Positions 20,781 to 32,986 of a stretch of DNA of 64,000 bases are shown here, piece by piece. A model generated the notes under the pieces. The model worked only from the letters and a program-made list of their open reading frames with translations. It did not search any database and was not told the DNA's origin. Every line of letters starts with the position of its first letter. Position 1 is the first letter of the stretch. This stretch comes from Cyanodermella asteris. Taxonomy: Eukaryota > Ascomycota > Lecanoromycetes > Ostropales > Stictidaceae. The stretch lies in NCBI GenBank assembly GCA_900618795.1, contig UYJD01000002.1, forward strand, positions 487,150-551,149, written 5' to 3'. The translations under genes and the position numbers were made by a program.

Positions 20781-21979
20781 CACGGCTCTTATCGAGCCTT
20801 TGCCGAGCAGTCGTCGGCCTTCAGCTTCGCGCCCCAAATAGCCTTTGCCTTTTTGCCCGTCGGCTCCACTCCACGAGTCTCACGCTCTGTGCCTCCGAGC
20901 ATGTTACCCTGACTCCAGCGTCGCACAAAGCCGTTGGCACAAGCACAAAGAACCTAGAAGTGACGCGGGAAATGCTCAAAGAATCGAGCTTCGCCGGTCG
21001 CCATCCGTTGTCCAGCCATGTCTCCATCGCGCACGTGGCATCCAAGACTATGGCGCCGCAGCCTCTGCCGATGAGCGACTCTGCTGATTGTGCTAGCTGA
21101 CTAACAGAAACAGCACTTGTGGCCGTCTCGCCATCGTCGGCTTCGTCCAAAAGTCCCATACCGGTGAATTTCGCCGCACTCGTCGAGATGGGCCGACGAG
21201 TCGGTCTCGTCTCGTGTCCCCGTGCCAGATGCGCGACGACTCACGCACATTTCTATCTTCGTAGCTATGGATATTTTGATTTGATACGCGCACTTGAGTT
21301 CTGGCCTGAATACCATATCAGTCCGACGACAGGCGTCGCTACGCATATGTGTTTGCCGCCCCAAATGCTCCAAACATCGGTCCTACACGGCCAAGAAAGG
21401 AGGTCATAGGAGGTCATACTAGAGCCACATGCTACACCTCTACGTGAAATAGTCTTCCATATATTCCAAGCAGCGCTGTAAGCATAGATGAGAGAGAGGC
21501 GACAGCCGAGTGTCTTTGCACAGACATGGGTCAGTCCAGTCTAGGCTGTTTTCGAAGTCCATTCTCGAGCGCCGACACAGGACATCCAACATCCCGCCGC
21601 ATGCAAGCTGCCGACTGGTCGGGCTCTGGCTAGGATATCTCTGGCAGAAATTGGTTGTATTCGCCTTGCAAGGCACGTATCAAATCGTGTCTTGTTCTGA
21701 TGGTGGAGCCTTTCCACTTGCGCCTGGGCGCCTCATGAGCTCGTTCAATGTCCACGTCTCCGTCCGTCTGTCCCTCAACAAATGTTGTACAATTCGGGCA
21801 CGAAAAAAAAAAATGTTGCCCCAAGTCCTGATGCCCAATGGCAAATGCCAGGTTTCGAATATATATCGCCTAGAAGTCGCTGTTTCCACAAAGTCGCACC
21901 ATTCATGTCCCAAGGACGACCCGCAATTCGTCGCCAAACGCCTTACTCATGTACCGCTGAACGTGTCCTTGTGCCTTTG

Positions 21980-24885
21980 TCATGTTACTTCGTCAACCTT
22001 TTCTTGCGTCCCCGGCGGATCCTCCGGGCCCGTTTCCTCCTCACCAGACTTCGTTTCCAAGTCCACTTCGGCAGCCTTAGGTGCAGCCTTCGATGTGAAC
22101 GCTATCGAAATTTTGCGGCCTTTAACTGCTTCAGCACCGGCGTTGGCGTTGTTTTTTCGCGCCCGCCCAGACACTTTCCCCTCCCTTTTCCCTTCCCCGT
22201 GCGGAAGCGACGATATGCCGTTGATTCTCTCTGATCCAACGGAACTGATCGACGAGACCGAAGAAGACGAGTTGCGACGCTTTGAGGTTGAGAGCTTGCT
22301 CAATTCATCGTCCTCGTCCTCCTCACGGCGTCGTTTGCCGGCCAAGCCTTCGAGCAGCTTGGTGTTGGGCGACGGAGAGTCCGGTATTGTCGGTTGGGGT
22401 GCACCGAGGGTTGTGCTCTCGCCTGTTGTAGGTGGTCCTTCTGCGACTCCGTTGACCTCCGACTCCGCTCCCTCGGGATAGAACGAGCTTATAAGCGGAT
22501 CTCGAGGACTGGCGGGAACAGCAGCGGTAGTCTCTTCTTCGTCTTCGTCCGAATAGTCGACGAGTGGCTTGATCGGTGAGCCGGTGCCGTTGAGTAGTTT
22601 TGCGTCCTTTTGCTCCGCATTGGGTCCAGCGAGCTCGTCTTCGTCATCGCTTGTGTTGAAATAGGCCTCTTCGACATCGTCTGCCTCACGCAGACCCGGT
22701 GCCCATCGTGAATGTCCGTTGAGCGTCCTCAGAACAGATCCATCTTCCTCGCTCGGGAAGACCGTCACAGCCGCGTTTTGCGCGTACTCTTGCATGTGGT
22801 CATGCCTTCGCACCAGATCTTGGAAGATGTCTACAAAGATAATGCTCTCCAGCGATTCCCTGTAGTTGTCCACGATATGTTCGATCACTGGTCGAATGGC
22901 CTCTCGCCTTACAAACTCAAATATCTCCAAACACGCGCTGTTCAGGAGATTGTCCCGAGAGCCGTTTTCGATCACGATATCCAATATCGGACCGAAGATG
23001 CGGTTGTTAGTGACTTGTTGGAAGTAGAACTCGTCCTGGTGGCCCAGGCATGTTCGAAAGTATTTGACCGCGGTCAGTTTTACGTGCTTGGAAGAACACC
23101 GCAAAAGTTTGCCGATCTGAGCCGAAATGCCTTCGCCTGCGATGTAGAATTTGCTTCGGAACTGGTGCTGTCGCGTGAAGAAAATGAGTATCTCGATCAA
23201 ATATTGGAATAATGCCCCTTCATGGAAAGTCAAGATTCGGCCCGCATCCTCGCCTTCCAGGTCCTTTAGGGGTCTGAAAAGTGTCTTGGCACTGTGGTCG
23301 TAGAAATCTTGGATGAAGGCATCCACAGGGGCATTTGCAGCTTGATGATTCATCCTCATCTTCTGCATGAGCTCCTGATTTTGTCGCATGAGTTCCGGTT
23401 GCTGGCTTTGGGGATCCAGAAGGACCTTCATCGCATCGGCTGCCTGTGCCTTCGCCCCGAGATCCTCTTCTGTCAGGAGAAGTCTGATCAGAGCATCTAT
23501 CAGGGATATTCGCTTTTCCTTCAAAGCTTGGTGGATGTGCTGGCGTACTAGGCTCGCGTCATGATCGATCATGGCAACCAAAATGTCCACTCCGGTGTGC
23601 CTTGTCCCACCATCCTGCGCGCCGAGCGCCGCCGTTATCACCGCAACCAGTCCGTTGGAGATGAAATTGTTATACAAGGTAGCCCGGGCCGGGGGTTGCA
23701 GGTTCTTTGCTATCTGACAACATTGCTGTATGAACGTGATGGCGTCTTTTCGCTTGCCCGGCTCGGTTTCTTTGCTATCGACGATGCTAAAAAGATCTTT
23801 CATGTACTGGCTGTTCGATTGAAGATGGTTAACGATGTCCACCTGGTTGAAGAAGATCATCGAGTTCAGTACCCCAAAAGTCGGATCGTCTAGGATTCTC
23901 GCCAGCACGACGTCTTTCAGGTACTGTAATCGCCAAGTGATGTGGATCTTCTTCTTGACTTCGGGGGATTCGATAGGGACGACTTCCTTGAACCGCGACT
24001 TGTTTTGGAGATACTCCCTGTGATTTGCTTTGTAGTTGGGGAATTCGGGATCGTCTGCTCAAGATCAGTCTATTTTGTTTCCAAAGTAGCATGCGATACT
24101 CACACTCAAGAGCGGCCAGGACGCCCATGACCATATCCTCGCTAACCATATACTCGACAATCTGATTGTCGTTCAGGAGAATGAACATTTTCATGATCTT
24201 GTTGAGGCGGTGGAGCTCTTGCAGAGCTTCGAGATCTTCGGCCATCTCTATGAGTGGGAGCAGTTTCCGGATATAGTCCTCTCCAAGAAGAAATTTCGAG
24301 AGCATGTCTCTGCCCTGCGCTGACTGGCTTGTGGTTCCAATTACGTGTTCTATTTCTGGCAGGTTCGAGAGTTCCGGGATTGGAGGCATGACAGGTGGTT
24401 CGAAGGTATCGAGTGCATCGTCCGATAAGCCGTCGTCTGTTCCAACTGTTAGCCGCTTGTAGTCGTTCCATGCTCTGCAAACATTCGACGCACCTTGACC
24501 GTTCAGTTGCGACTGTTGTACCTGATTGACAAATTCCCTGAAACACAAAGTCAGCACGATGATAGCCGAGCTGGGCAATATCAACCGACCATATCATTGC
24601 GCAGCCCTCCGCTTCTTGAAAGCTTAGCGCCATATCCAGCCCGGTCGACTCTGTCCAGACAATGAGCGTTTCCTGCTGTCGCTGGTAGCCATCATCCTTG
24701 GATATCCTCGTCGAGAGGAGATTTCGGACAGGCTCCTCCTCGGAATTAACGAACAAGGTAGGCTCGTCGTTGAGAACCGTGCCATCGCAGAAGCCAGTCC
24801 CTCTATCATACCAGTCGTTATTCCTCAATTCGTAGACCTTGACCCTTCTCTTCTCGCCTTTGGACGGCACAACGAGTGTCGACAT
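21980..24885 (-). CDS. psy2: PP4 phosphatase regulatory subunit 3 (Psy2/SMEK/falafel family), four exons
   Basis: Targeting subunit of protein phosphatase 4, which acts in DNA-damage recovery and other nuclear processes. Exons on the minus strand: 24590-24885, 24494-24537, 24104-24436, 21980-24054, giving 915 residues. Introns are 52, 57 and 49 bp, all GT...AG, with TGCTGAC, GCTAAC and ACTGAT branch sites. Each join restores conserved sequence: CAMIW|EFVNQVQQ, LNGQ|DDGLSDD, LAALE|YDPEFPNY. Exons 1-2 encode the PH/EVH1-like N-terminal domain (VKVYELRNNDWYDRGTG). Exons 3-4 encode the SMK-1 block (MFILLNDNQIVEYMVSED) and Armadillo-like helices. The last ~230 residues are acidic and low complexity, with a KRRREEDEDDE stretch and basic clusters suitable for nuclear import. 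A 323-codon antisense open frame across the 3' half is a shadow. Confidence 0.95.
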
Positions 24886-27548
24886 TTCTGGTTGAAATCG
24901 CAGAGCCAAAGAATGGCGAGTGATCCGAATCGCAGTTGGAAAGCGTTGGATTGCAGAATGAGTGGCGCACACGTGAAGCAAGGAACGGAACTATCGAATA
25001 GAGCTGATGGCGGTGCAGGTGGCCTCGTCAAGTCGAGTGTCTATAGCCGTGCTCCGAGAGTCGTTGCGAAAGCCAGCGCAAGCAGCCGCTCTCTGTACGC
25101 TCGGGCAGCACTACCTGAGAATGCAGGCTGAAGCCGAGGTCGTTGAGGAAGCGCGCGAAAATAAGGCCGTATACTGAAGGAAAAGGACTATAGGAAGAGA
25201 TCCGCCCGCGCCGTTTGAAGCAGAAAGGGAGCTGTGGTCGAGAGCGCGTTGAATGCGCCGGGACGAAGTTCGCCAGCAACGTTTGCGCAAGGCACGCGAT
25301 GGGAAGGGGACGCCGGTGACGAGCGCTGGCAGCGCGCCTGGGGAGTTGGAAGCGCTCTCAGTCAGACATGTTGCGAGCGTGTCGAGGACTCGGAGAGATG
25401 GGCTTCACGAGCGTGAGCTGGGAGGAGCGGCCTGGATGTGTCGGATGTCGTTGGCGGCGGTGTACTGATTGCGAGTATGGAAGGCCGTCACAGAGTTCGT
25501 ACCCGGCTCGCCCGCTGAAGCCGGCGGCCTTGAGCTTGGCTGGCCAAGCCTCCATTATTAGACCGGCGCAGAAAACTTAGCACGGCCGCTCTGACCTGCA
25601 CGCGACACCAACACTTACGCAGCCTTGAATCGACATGACTGAGGAACACCGTCTACAGTCTCTGTTCGTGCTACAACATGGGCCATACTCAACGTCGAGC
25701 CGCTGATTATAGAGACACTACCCATCCGTAGGCACATTCGAGCGTTCTGGTCCGTCAGACGGCCTATCGTTGCAGCCACAACCTTCTTTCGTCCCAGCTG
25801 CTTGTGCGACTGCTTGTCGGCTTTCGTCGGACTGGCAGCCTGTCCTTGTGGAACACCCGTTGAACGGACTCAGCCAGGATTCTCTCACTCAACACAGCCG
25901 GCAAGCCCGCCGTTGCACCAGCCTCGTGGCCGTAGGTTCCAGCGTCCGATCCGAATCTGAGACTCTTGCAATCTGCTGCCTTTCAGTGCAAACCCTTGCT
26001 TCGTTTCCGTCGAATTTGTAGACGCCGAGGTCATGAGGCTTCTGTTGCTCGTCGACTATCCGATTCAGTCGTGCAAGTCCTCCTGTGAGCACGACGGGAT
26101 GCGCGGTACAACTTGTGTTTAATGTCATGCACTTTCCAAGGATTTATCAATGACTTTGAATGAGGAGACGTATATGAAATTGCTTGCATTTCTTGAGACT
26201 GTATCTTGAGTTGCGACGCGCTATCTTGAGAGTGTGATGCAGCAGTATTTCGAGGACCATCATCTGACCGATAGATTTTTCCTAACATGCTATACAACGC
26301 TACCGGGCGTCCTGATAGATCTGTCGTACGCAGTATCCGCCAAAATGCTTGTCCTCGAAAGTCTCGCGACACACTACGTCATCGCGGCTATCGATTGATG
26401 ATCATGGCTCCAATGAGTCCAAGCGGGAGTGCTTGTTTTCTTCCCTTGTCTCTCGGCCACGTGACCGAATACACAACCTTGGTGCGTACTTGAGATCATG
26501 CACCCAAGGTCCGAAGCCCAGGAGTATGTCCACTATGTGGCTACGCGGTCATCAACACAAGGTCTTTACTTACATCTTGTTGCACTGAGCCTTGCAACTA
26601 CCTAGTTGTGTGACTACCTTTCGGATTTGAGATGTGCTCGGCCATATCGGGTTGGAAGCACCCGATTGAGCAGTCAAGATAATTGTAAATCGATTCTAGC
26701 TATTGTCGCTCCGCAGGGTGTTTGAGCTTGCTCTGGCGCTGCGACTTTTGGGCATCTGTCTTGTGTACGACAGCCGACTGTTGGTCATGGGAATTGCGCG
26801 ATCGTTTTCACCCCATGTTCATTAGCGAGTCAGAACACTCGGTAGCTAGTCTGACACAATGGCAGCACAGGGACATATCATGGCAACAGTCTACGAGAAT
26901 GAAGAGCTGTGTATGCAATACCGCCATGTCCTAGCCTATCAATGCCGCTGACCAACCCCAATAAACCTTCGCAATGTCACTTTTGAGTACCGATGATAAA
27001 TAAGCCGTGTCAGCAAATTGAAACTCCGACACGCCGAAGGCGATTGATTCCCCTGGGCCGACAGCCCGTGCACCGCAACGTAAACTCGACCGCGCTTCGT
27101 AGCGACGACAGCCCCGCTACCTTGCTCCAACGTACAATTCCAATTTCTCAAACGCTCCGTGCCAAGTGGGCGGCTGCAGACATCCAGCTCGCCATCTGTA
27201 CCAAAATCAAAAGCAAGTACTGCCCTTTCTTTTTCCGTTGTTTCGAACGCACGCTAGAGGGTATCTTCAGTGGACATGGTCCCCATCAACACCCGGAAAA
27301 TGCAACAATGGCCTCCGAACAGAAGCCCACAACAAACATGATTGACTCCGAGTGGACCTGCCTGTTCTTTCCATGCCCGTCCTGCCCCTTGAACGCCCCA
27401 TGATCCTATAACACCGTTACCAATTTCATTTATTCTTCTTTTCTTGTACCTTTGTCGTTGTCAATTCTGAAGAATTCAGCTTGCAATTGCGCGGCAAGGT
27501 CGCCCACTTGCGACCCAGCATGCCCATCGTCGGTTTCTTGTCGGGCCT
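24886..27548. other. 2.7 kb stretch without a recognisable gene
   Basis: Lies upstream of psy2 and downstream of the WG-motif gene (both minus strand). Reading frames are short (up to about 137 codons), without domains and without splice pairs that extend them. No tRNA B-box in a plausible cloverleaf and no 5S-like sequence was seen. Non-coding transcripts cannot be excluded. Confidence 0.5.
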
Positions 27549-28729
27549 CTAGCCCCATACGCTGGCTTGGACCCCGAGAGGATTCTTGCCAACATTGCCC
27601 CAGACACCGCTTCCGCTGCCCCATCCCGAGTTGGCTGCATCCTTACTTTGGTGGTTCGACCCTGAGGATGGGGCTCTGTCAGTGCCGTTCCCAGCGATTC
27701 CGAGAGGCGAAGACGCGGGCGGCGTTGACCGCTTCGTAGCCTGTGAGACCGAGCCGGCTGCTGGACGAGTGCCGATGGGGGCAACAGAATTGCTCTTTGC
27801 GTGGCGTGGCGGTGAGCTCTGGCCAACGTCTTTGGGAGACGACGACGTTGTCCTGTGCCCTTGCTGCTGATTCTGCTGAGATGGAGGAGTGTTGCCCTGA
27901 GGCGGTTGTGGAGATGGACCATGCTGGCCGGCTTCGTTCGGGTTTGCACTGGGAGGCTGCGATTTTGGTCCATCAGGGCCGAATGGGGGGTATGGAGCCA
28001 TTGGACTCTGACCACGAGCGTCTTGGCCGGCATACTGAGAACCGGACCCGGCAGGATGCCTGTCGTCGCCGTACAATGCCCTGTGCTGGCGGGCAATCAG
28101 GTCGCGGCGTTCTTCTTCCGACATGTTGGGGCTCATTGAACGTTCAGGCTTGCCGCCTAAAGCCAAGACGTTAGCATATCAGGATGATCGGGCCACTTGC
28201 ACGTTTGCAGACTGTCTTCCCTAGACTTACCACGGTTGTATTGCTGCTCCTGGTGGTAGTTGCGCAGTTCCCGTTCACGCTGTGCAGCCATCCTCCGCTG
28301 AGCCTGTTGCTGATCGGGGTCGTTCTTGCGGGCGCCATAACGCTGGTTCTGGTAGAATCCTTGGACGTTGGAAGAAGGGTGTGGCCGATTCGGCTCAAAT
28401 TCGGAAGAGTGGTGACGGCTGTTCGGTCCAAACTCGGGTCTCGGTGGGCCTCCCATCATGGCTGGATCGCGACGGAATGGCGCACTTCCTGGCATCAACT
28501 TTCCGCTACGTGCGAGATTTTCGATCGCGCGCTCGACCTCCTCCATTTGGGAGATGAAGGACGGTATGTCGTCGCGCACGCCTGCACTTGAGCTTGCTCC
28601 TGAACCGTATCAACATATAGTCCCTTGTCCTGACTCGCGTCATGTGGAAATACCTGAACGAGAGGGCGGATGTTCCCATGAAGCCTGGCGAGAGGCATTC
28701 TGCCACTGCTCTTGCGCATAGTAAGACAT
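27549..28729 (-). CDS. Disordered fungal protein of unknown function with C-terminal WG motifs (three exons)
   Basis: Function unknown. Exons on the minus strand: 28654-28729 (MSYYAQEQWQNASRQASWEH), 28231-28581, 27549-28156, giving 344 residues. Intron 1 is 72 bp (GTATTT...CAG) and intron 2 is 74 bp (GTAAGT, GCTAAC branch, TAG), both in phase 1, and the joined sequence is continuous. Visible parts are an N-terminal helix (ISQMEEVERAIENLARSGK), a Q/R-rich helical stretch (QQAQRRMAAQRERELRNYHQ), a second helix (SEEERRDLIARQHRALYGD), a Pro/Gln/Ser-rich disordered region, and an end with three WG/GW motifs (SGWGSGSGVWGN... ASVWG). The spacing and conserved-looking helices suggest a real, ascomycete-conserved gene. 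I do not recognise a named family. Confidence 0.8.
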
Positions 28730-31700
28730 GCTGATGAAGTGCGATTCCGAGGCTTAACGTCGGGCAAATGGGGACTTGCAATGCGGTGCGGGCGTGGCCT
28801 CGGGACTGCCGATAAGTACAAGCTGCGGTATCTCGGTCAGCCATTATGTTGATACGAGCGACTTGCGTCGAAGGGAGCATCATGAGCGTGTGCTAACGAG
28901 CGAACAGAGCAGTGGGCTCTGCGGGCGATGTGGACGACATGGGGATACGGGGCTTGGTTGGGAAGGGCGCAGTACTCACGAAATTAGCAGAGCATCTGGC
29001 GGGAGGAAAAGGACACGCTCAAGAGTATAGACAAGAATGCAGGAGGCGATGCAGGAGACGGGCTTCTGGATGTAGCGCTGGCGAGACGGAGGACAATTCG
29101 AGGTGTAAGTCAATAAGGAGTGCACAGTGAGGTAGGTGACCACAGGAGAGGCGCTCGGAAGTTTTGCGGTGCAGCGAGATTAGACCGACCAGCCAGCACA
29201 TCGGAGCAGTCAGGCGGCGGCGGATTGAGGATGCGCTGCCCACCACGCCGCGGTACTGGTATTGCCTGCCCATATCGTACATCGCCCACTGCGCTGCATT
29301 ATTCGTGTCATCTTGCTCTGCACGGTGCTGCTGGGCTACGGTCGCCATAATGGTTTTTCGCTGCCCCTTTTCGACCTTCGCTGCACCTCCTTCTCCAGCA
29401 GTCTAGTCGACTGCCTTTCTCGGTGCTACTTGTATCTCATTCGTCCATTGGCCGACCGGCGTGCTTCTGCCATGCTCGTCCCACACACCTGTTGCTTTCA
29501 AAGCTGCCAGACTACCTGTTCGTCTGTATATTAGGTGTCTTTTCGACATTCATCGATGTGACTACACATTTGCTCCTCCAGACCTATTAGCGGACGTGCG
29601 GCAGCAAATGCGCTTCGCGTCAGAATCACCTGGTCTGGTCGAAGAAAACTCTCCGTGATATCTGTCTGCAGTATCAGATGGAGCAAGTCGTGATGGGCCA
29701 CGTATCCACTTCGCTTTCTGCGACGTCGCTAGGCGTGTGAGGCCTTTGAGGATCCTCTGTTGCCTTCACACGCGTTCGGCACAGGTCCTCATTGTGAAAC
29801 TCATCCAGCCGACATCTCGCGAGAGCGTCACTGACAGGCTGATACCGACGAGGAATTGTTGCAAGGACACGACCGCTCAGCTCAAATCAGGTTGACCGAG
29901 TTGCCGAGGCCAGTCTTTGATCTGATCTGTCGAGACCTGCTCATCTTAACGGTGACGACCAGTTTCATGTAATGAAAGGATCTTGGCGTAAAGTAGTGAA
30001 TCTTGACGAGAGATACTTTGAAACAGCGCGGTTCAAGGCGTGTCGAAAGGAGACTCGCGGTGACAATTGATCACCTGTCTAGCTGAGTAGGGATGTCGAA
30101 TCTGCTTGACATACTAACAAGAACACTCGAGCAAGTAAGTACAGGCAGAGCTTTACTAGTCAGCTGCTCGTGTTCCCGTAGAAGCACTTGCCCAAGTAGC
30201 ATCCAAAGTAGGTAGAAAGGTACTTGGCGCAACGACTCTTCTTGCTGGCCCATCTTGGGCTGATTCAGTTGCGGCCTGTTGAACGTCAAAGTGCTGCCCC
30301 ACTTCCGGACAGCTAGACTCACCCTGCATGTAGTATACACTACTCAGCGGAGCTATACAGATATCCTAGCGGCCGTTCCCGCGGATCGATACTAGGCCGT
30401 GCCCTTTTTCTTGATGGGGAGACTCGCTGCCGCCATGCGACTCTGGATCTCTGTTCGAGATAATGCGCACTCCCTGTTGTTCATCTTCTTACGAAGCCTC
30501 TTTATTTGAAGTGGGTCATGCCTGGTAAGCCTGTGAAGCGCAATGACTCCCGAATTCGTCGACTTTTTGTATGGCATCATTTGCATCTATTCCCCTTTCC
30601 CGAGTCCATGGCAACGCACGAGATTATCACCAGATGCAGGGCAAAAGCGCGGACCTACGTCTGCGTGTCCTATGCAGGCCTGGCTCCGTTTTGACACCCC
30701 TCTCTCGGCGTGACCCCGCTCATTACAGTCTCGTCGCTCATGATGGCCAGCCATTGAAATCCTACAAGATCCAAATCGTGAAGCCCGGCGCTAAGCTGCG
30801 CCGCGTTGAACCTCTCAGAGCACTGACAACCTCGCCGTGGTCATGCCTTGGTACGCCCTGTCACCGGTACAATCGCAACACGCTGCTATCTGCCTGGACT
30901 TTTCCGGACCGCGCACCAAGCTTGGATGTCCTCCATATGGCGTGTCAGGATATCGCTTTGCTCACTCAGTACCGCAATGCGTCGCTGTTCGTTGCGAAAG
31001 CAGACCATTTTGAGATACATCAGTGATGGATCTCCCTTTGCCGGCTTGTTGTTCCTCTCTCGGTGGCCGCGCACGTCTCTTACCAAGCCATTCTAGGACT
31101 TTATCTCTCCACCTGAAAGGTCTCGTATACATGAAGGGAACCTGAGTCTCGCTCACACGGGTGTTCCCCGCAATAGGTCCGTCAGCCGCAGCCTCAGATC
31201 AACAGTCCTGGCCCTAAAATCTCCAAGCTTCCCCGCAAGCTGTTCCTCGATCAACTCCCTAGCTTAGCCACCATCTGCTTCCATCCGTGCTGCGGGTACG
31301 CTTCGCAGGGGACGTGGTCTCAGAATGCAGCCTCTCACCAACGACGGAGCACCCCTGCCGAGCGTCGAGGCCTGCTCATTTGATGTTGGGTTATCAGACA
31401 AGCGCCAACTGGTCTGTCGGAGGGTCCTCCTTTGGACCGCTTGTCCAGGATGCCGTTGATGCGTAACGCGGCCTTTGCACGTGCGGTCTCCGCTTGTCCG
31501 ATCAATAAGGTAGATGTTGCGAGGGGCAGGAGTTTTCACAGAGCTGTGAATTGAATGTCTCGAGAGGTCTATATATCTTGAACAGGACCCCGGATGAGAG
31601 AGGCCTTGTGTCCCGTCAGACAGACATAAACCACTCAATCTAGCATCGGAGTGCCTGAACCGTCAACCTTATCCTTAGTCAGTGTCGGCTCTTGAGCAAG

Positions 31701-31745
31701 TTTCCATCCAACCCTTCGGCCTCCAGCAGAACTCCCTCAACCACA
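28730..31745. other. 3 kb divergent region without a recognisable gene
   Basis: Separates the WG-motif gene (minus) from the alcohol dehydrogenase gene (plus), so both promoters are here. Open frames (up to about 151 codons at 30571-31026) have irregular composition and no domain. The only element I would name is the TATA-like sequence before the dehydrogenase. Confidence 0.5.
31569..31576 (+). promoter_or_regulatory. TATA-like element upstream of alcohol dehydrogenase
   Basis: CTATATAT lies about 170 bp upstream of the ATG at 31746, a plausible distance for a fungal TATA box. Strongly expressed ADH genes usually carry one. Positional inference only. Confidence 0.4.
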
Positions 31746-32801
31746 ATGTCGATCCCCAGTAAGCAGTGGGCGCAAGTTTGCGAGAAGAAAGGCGGCCCAG
31801 TCGTCTACAAGCAAATTCCTGTTGCCAAACCTGGTCCCGATGAGCTCCTGATCAACGTCAAATTCAGCGGTGTGTGCCACACTGATCTCCATGCTGTCAT
31901 GGGTGACTGGCCTCTGGCCCCTAAGCTCCCGCTCGTTGGAGGCCACGAAGGTGCAGGCATAGTTGTTGCCAAGGGCGACCTCGTACAAGACTGGGAACTC
32001 GGTGACCAGGCCGGCATCAAGTGGATCAACGGTTCATGCTTGGCCTGCGACTTTTGTCAGCAGTCCGACGAGCCTCTCTGCGCAAAGGCTTCACTCTCTG
32101 GATACACTGTCGACGGCTCGTTCCAGCAGTACGCCATCGCCAAGGCAGCCCACGCCGCTCGCATCCCCAAGGGAGTGTCTCTCGAGGCCGTCTCTCCGAT
32201 TCTATGTGCCGGTATCACCGTGTACAAGGGACTGAAGGAATCGGGCGTCCGTCCCGGCCAATGGGTCGCGATTGCCGGCGCTGGTGGTGGACTCGGCTCT
32301 CTGGCATGCCAGTATGCCGCTGCCATGGGCCTGAAGGTCATCGGTATCGATGCAGGCCAAGAGAAGAAAGAAATGGTCATGACCAAACTCGGAGGATCGG
32401 CCTTTGTCGATTTCAGCACCAGCAAAGACGTCGTTTCCGACGTCAAGAATTCCACCCCTGACGGTTTGGGGCCCCACGCCGTGATCCTGGTGGCCGTGAG
32501 CGAGAAACCTTTCCAACAGGCCGCCGACTACGTCCGACCCCGCGGTACAGTTGTGGCCATTGGCCTTCCGGCAAACGCATACCTCAGAGCGCCTGTGTTT
32601 GACTCTGTCATCAAGATGATCACAATCAAGGGTTCGTACGTCGGAAACCGTAAGGACACGTCCGAGGCCCTCCAATTCTTCGCCGAGGGCAAGGTTGGCG
32701 CTCCATACAAGACGGTCGGTCTCAGTGAGCTGCAGAAGGTTTATGATTTGATGCACGAGGGCAAGATCGCTGGCAGATACGTTGTCGACTGCTCGAGATA
32801 A
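31746..32801 (+). CDS. Zinc-dependent alcohol dehydrogenase (ADH1 type)
   Basis: Medium-chain NAD-dependent alcohol dehydrogenase interconverting ethanol and acetaldehyde, cytosolic. The ATG at 31746 sits in a good context (CCACAATGTC) and gives 351 residues, the usual length of fungal tetrameric ADH1. Catalytic zinc ligands are Cys44 (GVCHTDLH), His67 with Glu68 (GGHEGAG) and Cys154 ([12 protein letters not shown]). The structural zinc site is complete: Cys98, Cys101, Cys104 and Cys112 ([17 protein letters not shown]). The nucleotide-binding loop is GAGGGLG at about 178-184, followed by IGIDAG at the end of the second strand, whose aspartate favours NAD over NADP. No intron and no N-terminal targeting extension. 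It converges on the Hsm3-like gene with 185 bp between stops. Confidence 0.97.
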   Translation: MSIPSKQWAQVCEKKGGPVVYKQIPVAKPGPDELLINVKFSGVCHTDLHAVMGDWPLAPKLPLVGGHEGAGIVVAKGDLVQDWELGDQAGIKWINGSCLACDFCQQSDEPLCAKASLSGYTVDGSFQQYAIAKAAHAARIPKGVSLEAVSPILCAGITVYKGLKESGVRPGQWVAIAGAGGGLGSLACQYAAAMGLKVIGIDAGQEKKEMVMTKLGGSAFVDFSTSKDVVSDVKNSTPDGLGPHAVILVAVSEKPFQQAADYVRPRGTVVAIGLPANAYLRAPVFDSVIKMITIKGSYVGNRKDTSEALQFFAEGKVGAPYKTVGLSELQKVYDLMHEGKIAGRYVVDCSR

Positions 32802-32986
32802 GCGCGCAATGTGCTTCGCAACAGAGCACATCTTGAACCAAGCTCTCGATATAGTGTAAGCTGCACGACACTAAAAGGATCCGAGCAGTATTTTATAGTA
32901 GTATGGATCATGAAGCGTAACAATACAGACTTTGAGCTATAATTACAGTGCCCGCAAAGAAAAATTGCGAATAGCCCTGGCATCCA

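Larger units (their letters stand above)
19609..21979. other. Long microsatellite-bearing spacer, no gene supported
   Basis: About 2.4 kb between two minus-strand genes. It includes a CGG-rich trinucleotide run (20081-20107) and a perfect CCT run (20745-20780), probably in the promoter or 5' leader of the polymerase gene. A plus-strand frame at 20168-20656 is open for 162 codons but is compositionally irregular and shows no family. Confidence 0.5.

Noticed and set aside
21510-22481. 323-codon plus-strand open frame
   Set aside because: Antisense to the acidic, serine-rich 3' part of psy2 and extending beyond its stop. Composition is that of a shadow frame and it has no domain.
30571-31026. 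151-codon plus-strand frame upstream of ADH
   Set aside because: No domain, no supporting splice sites, composition unlike neighbouring genes.
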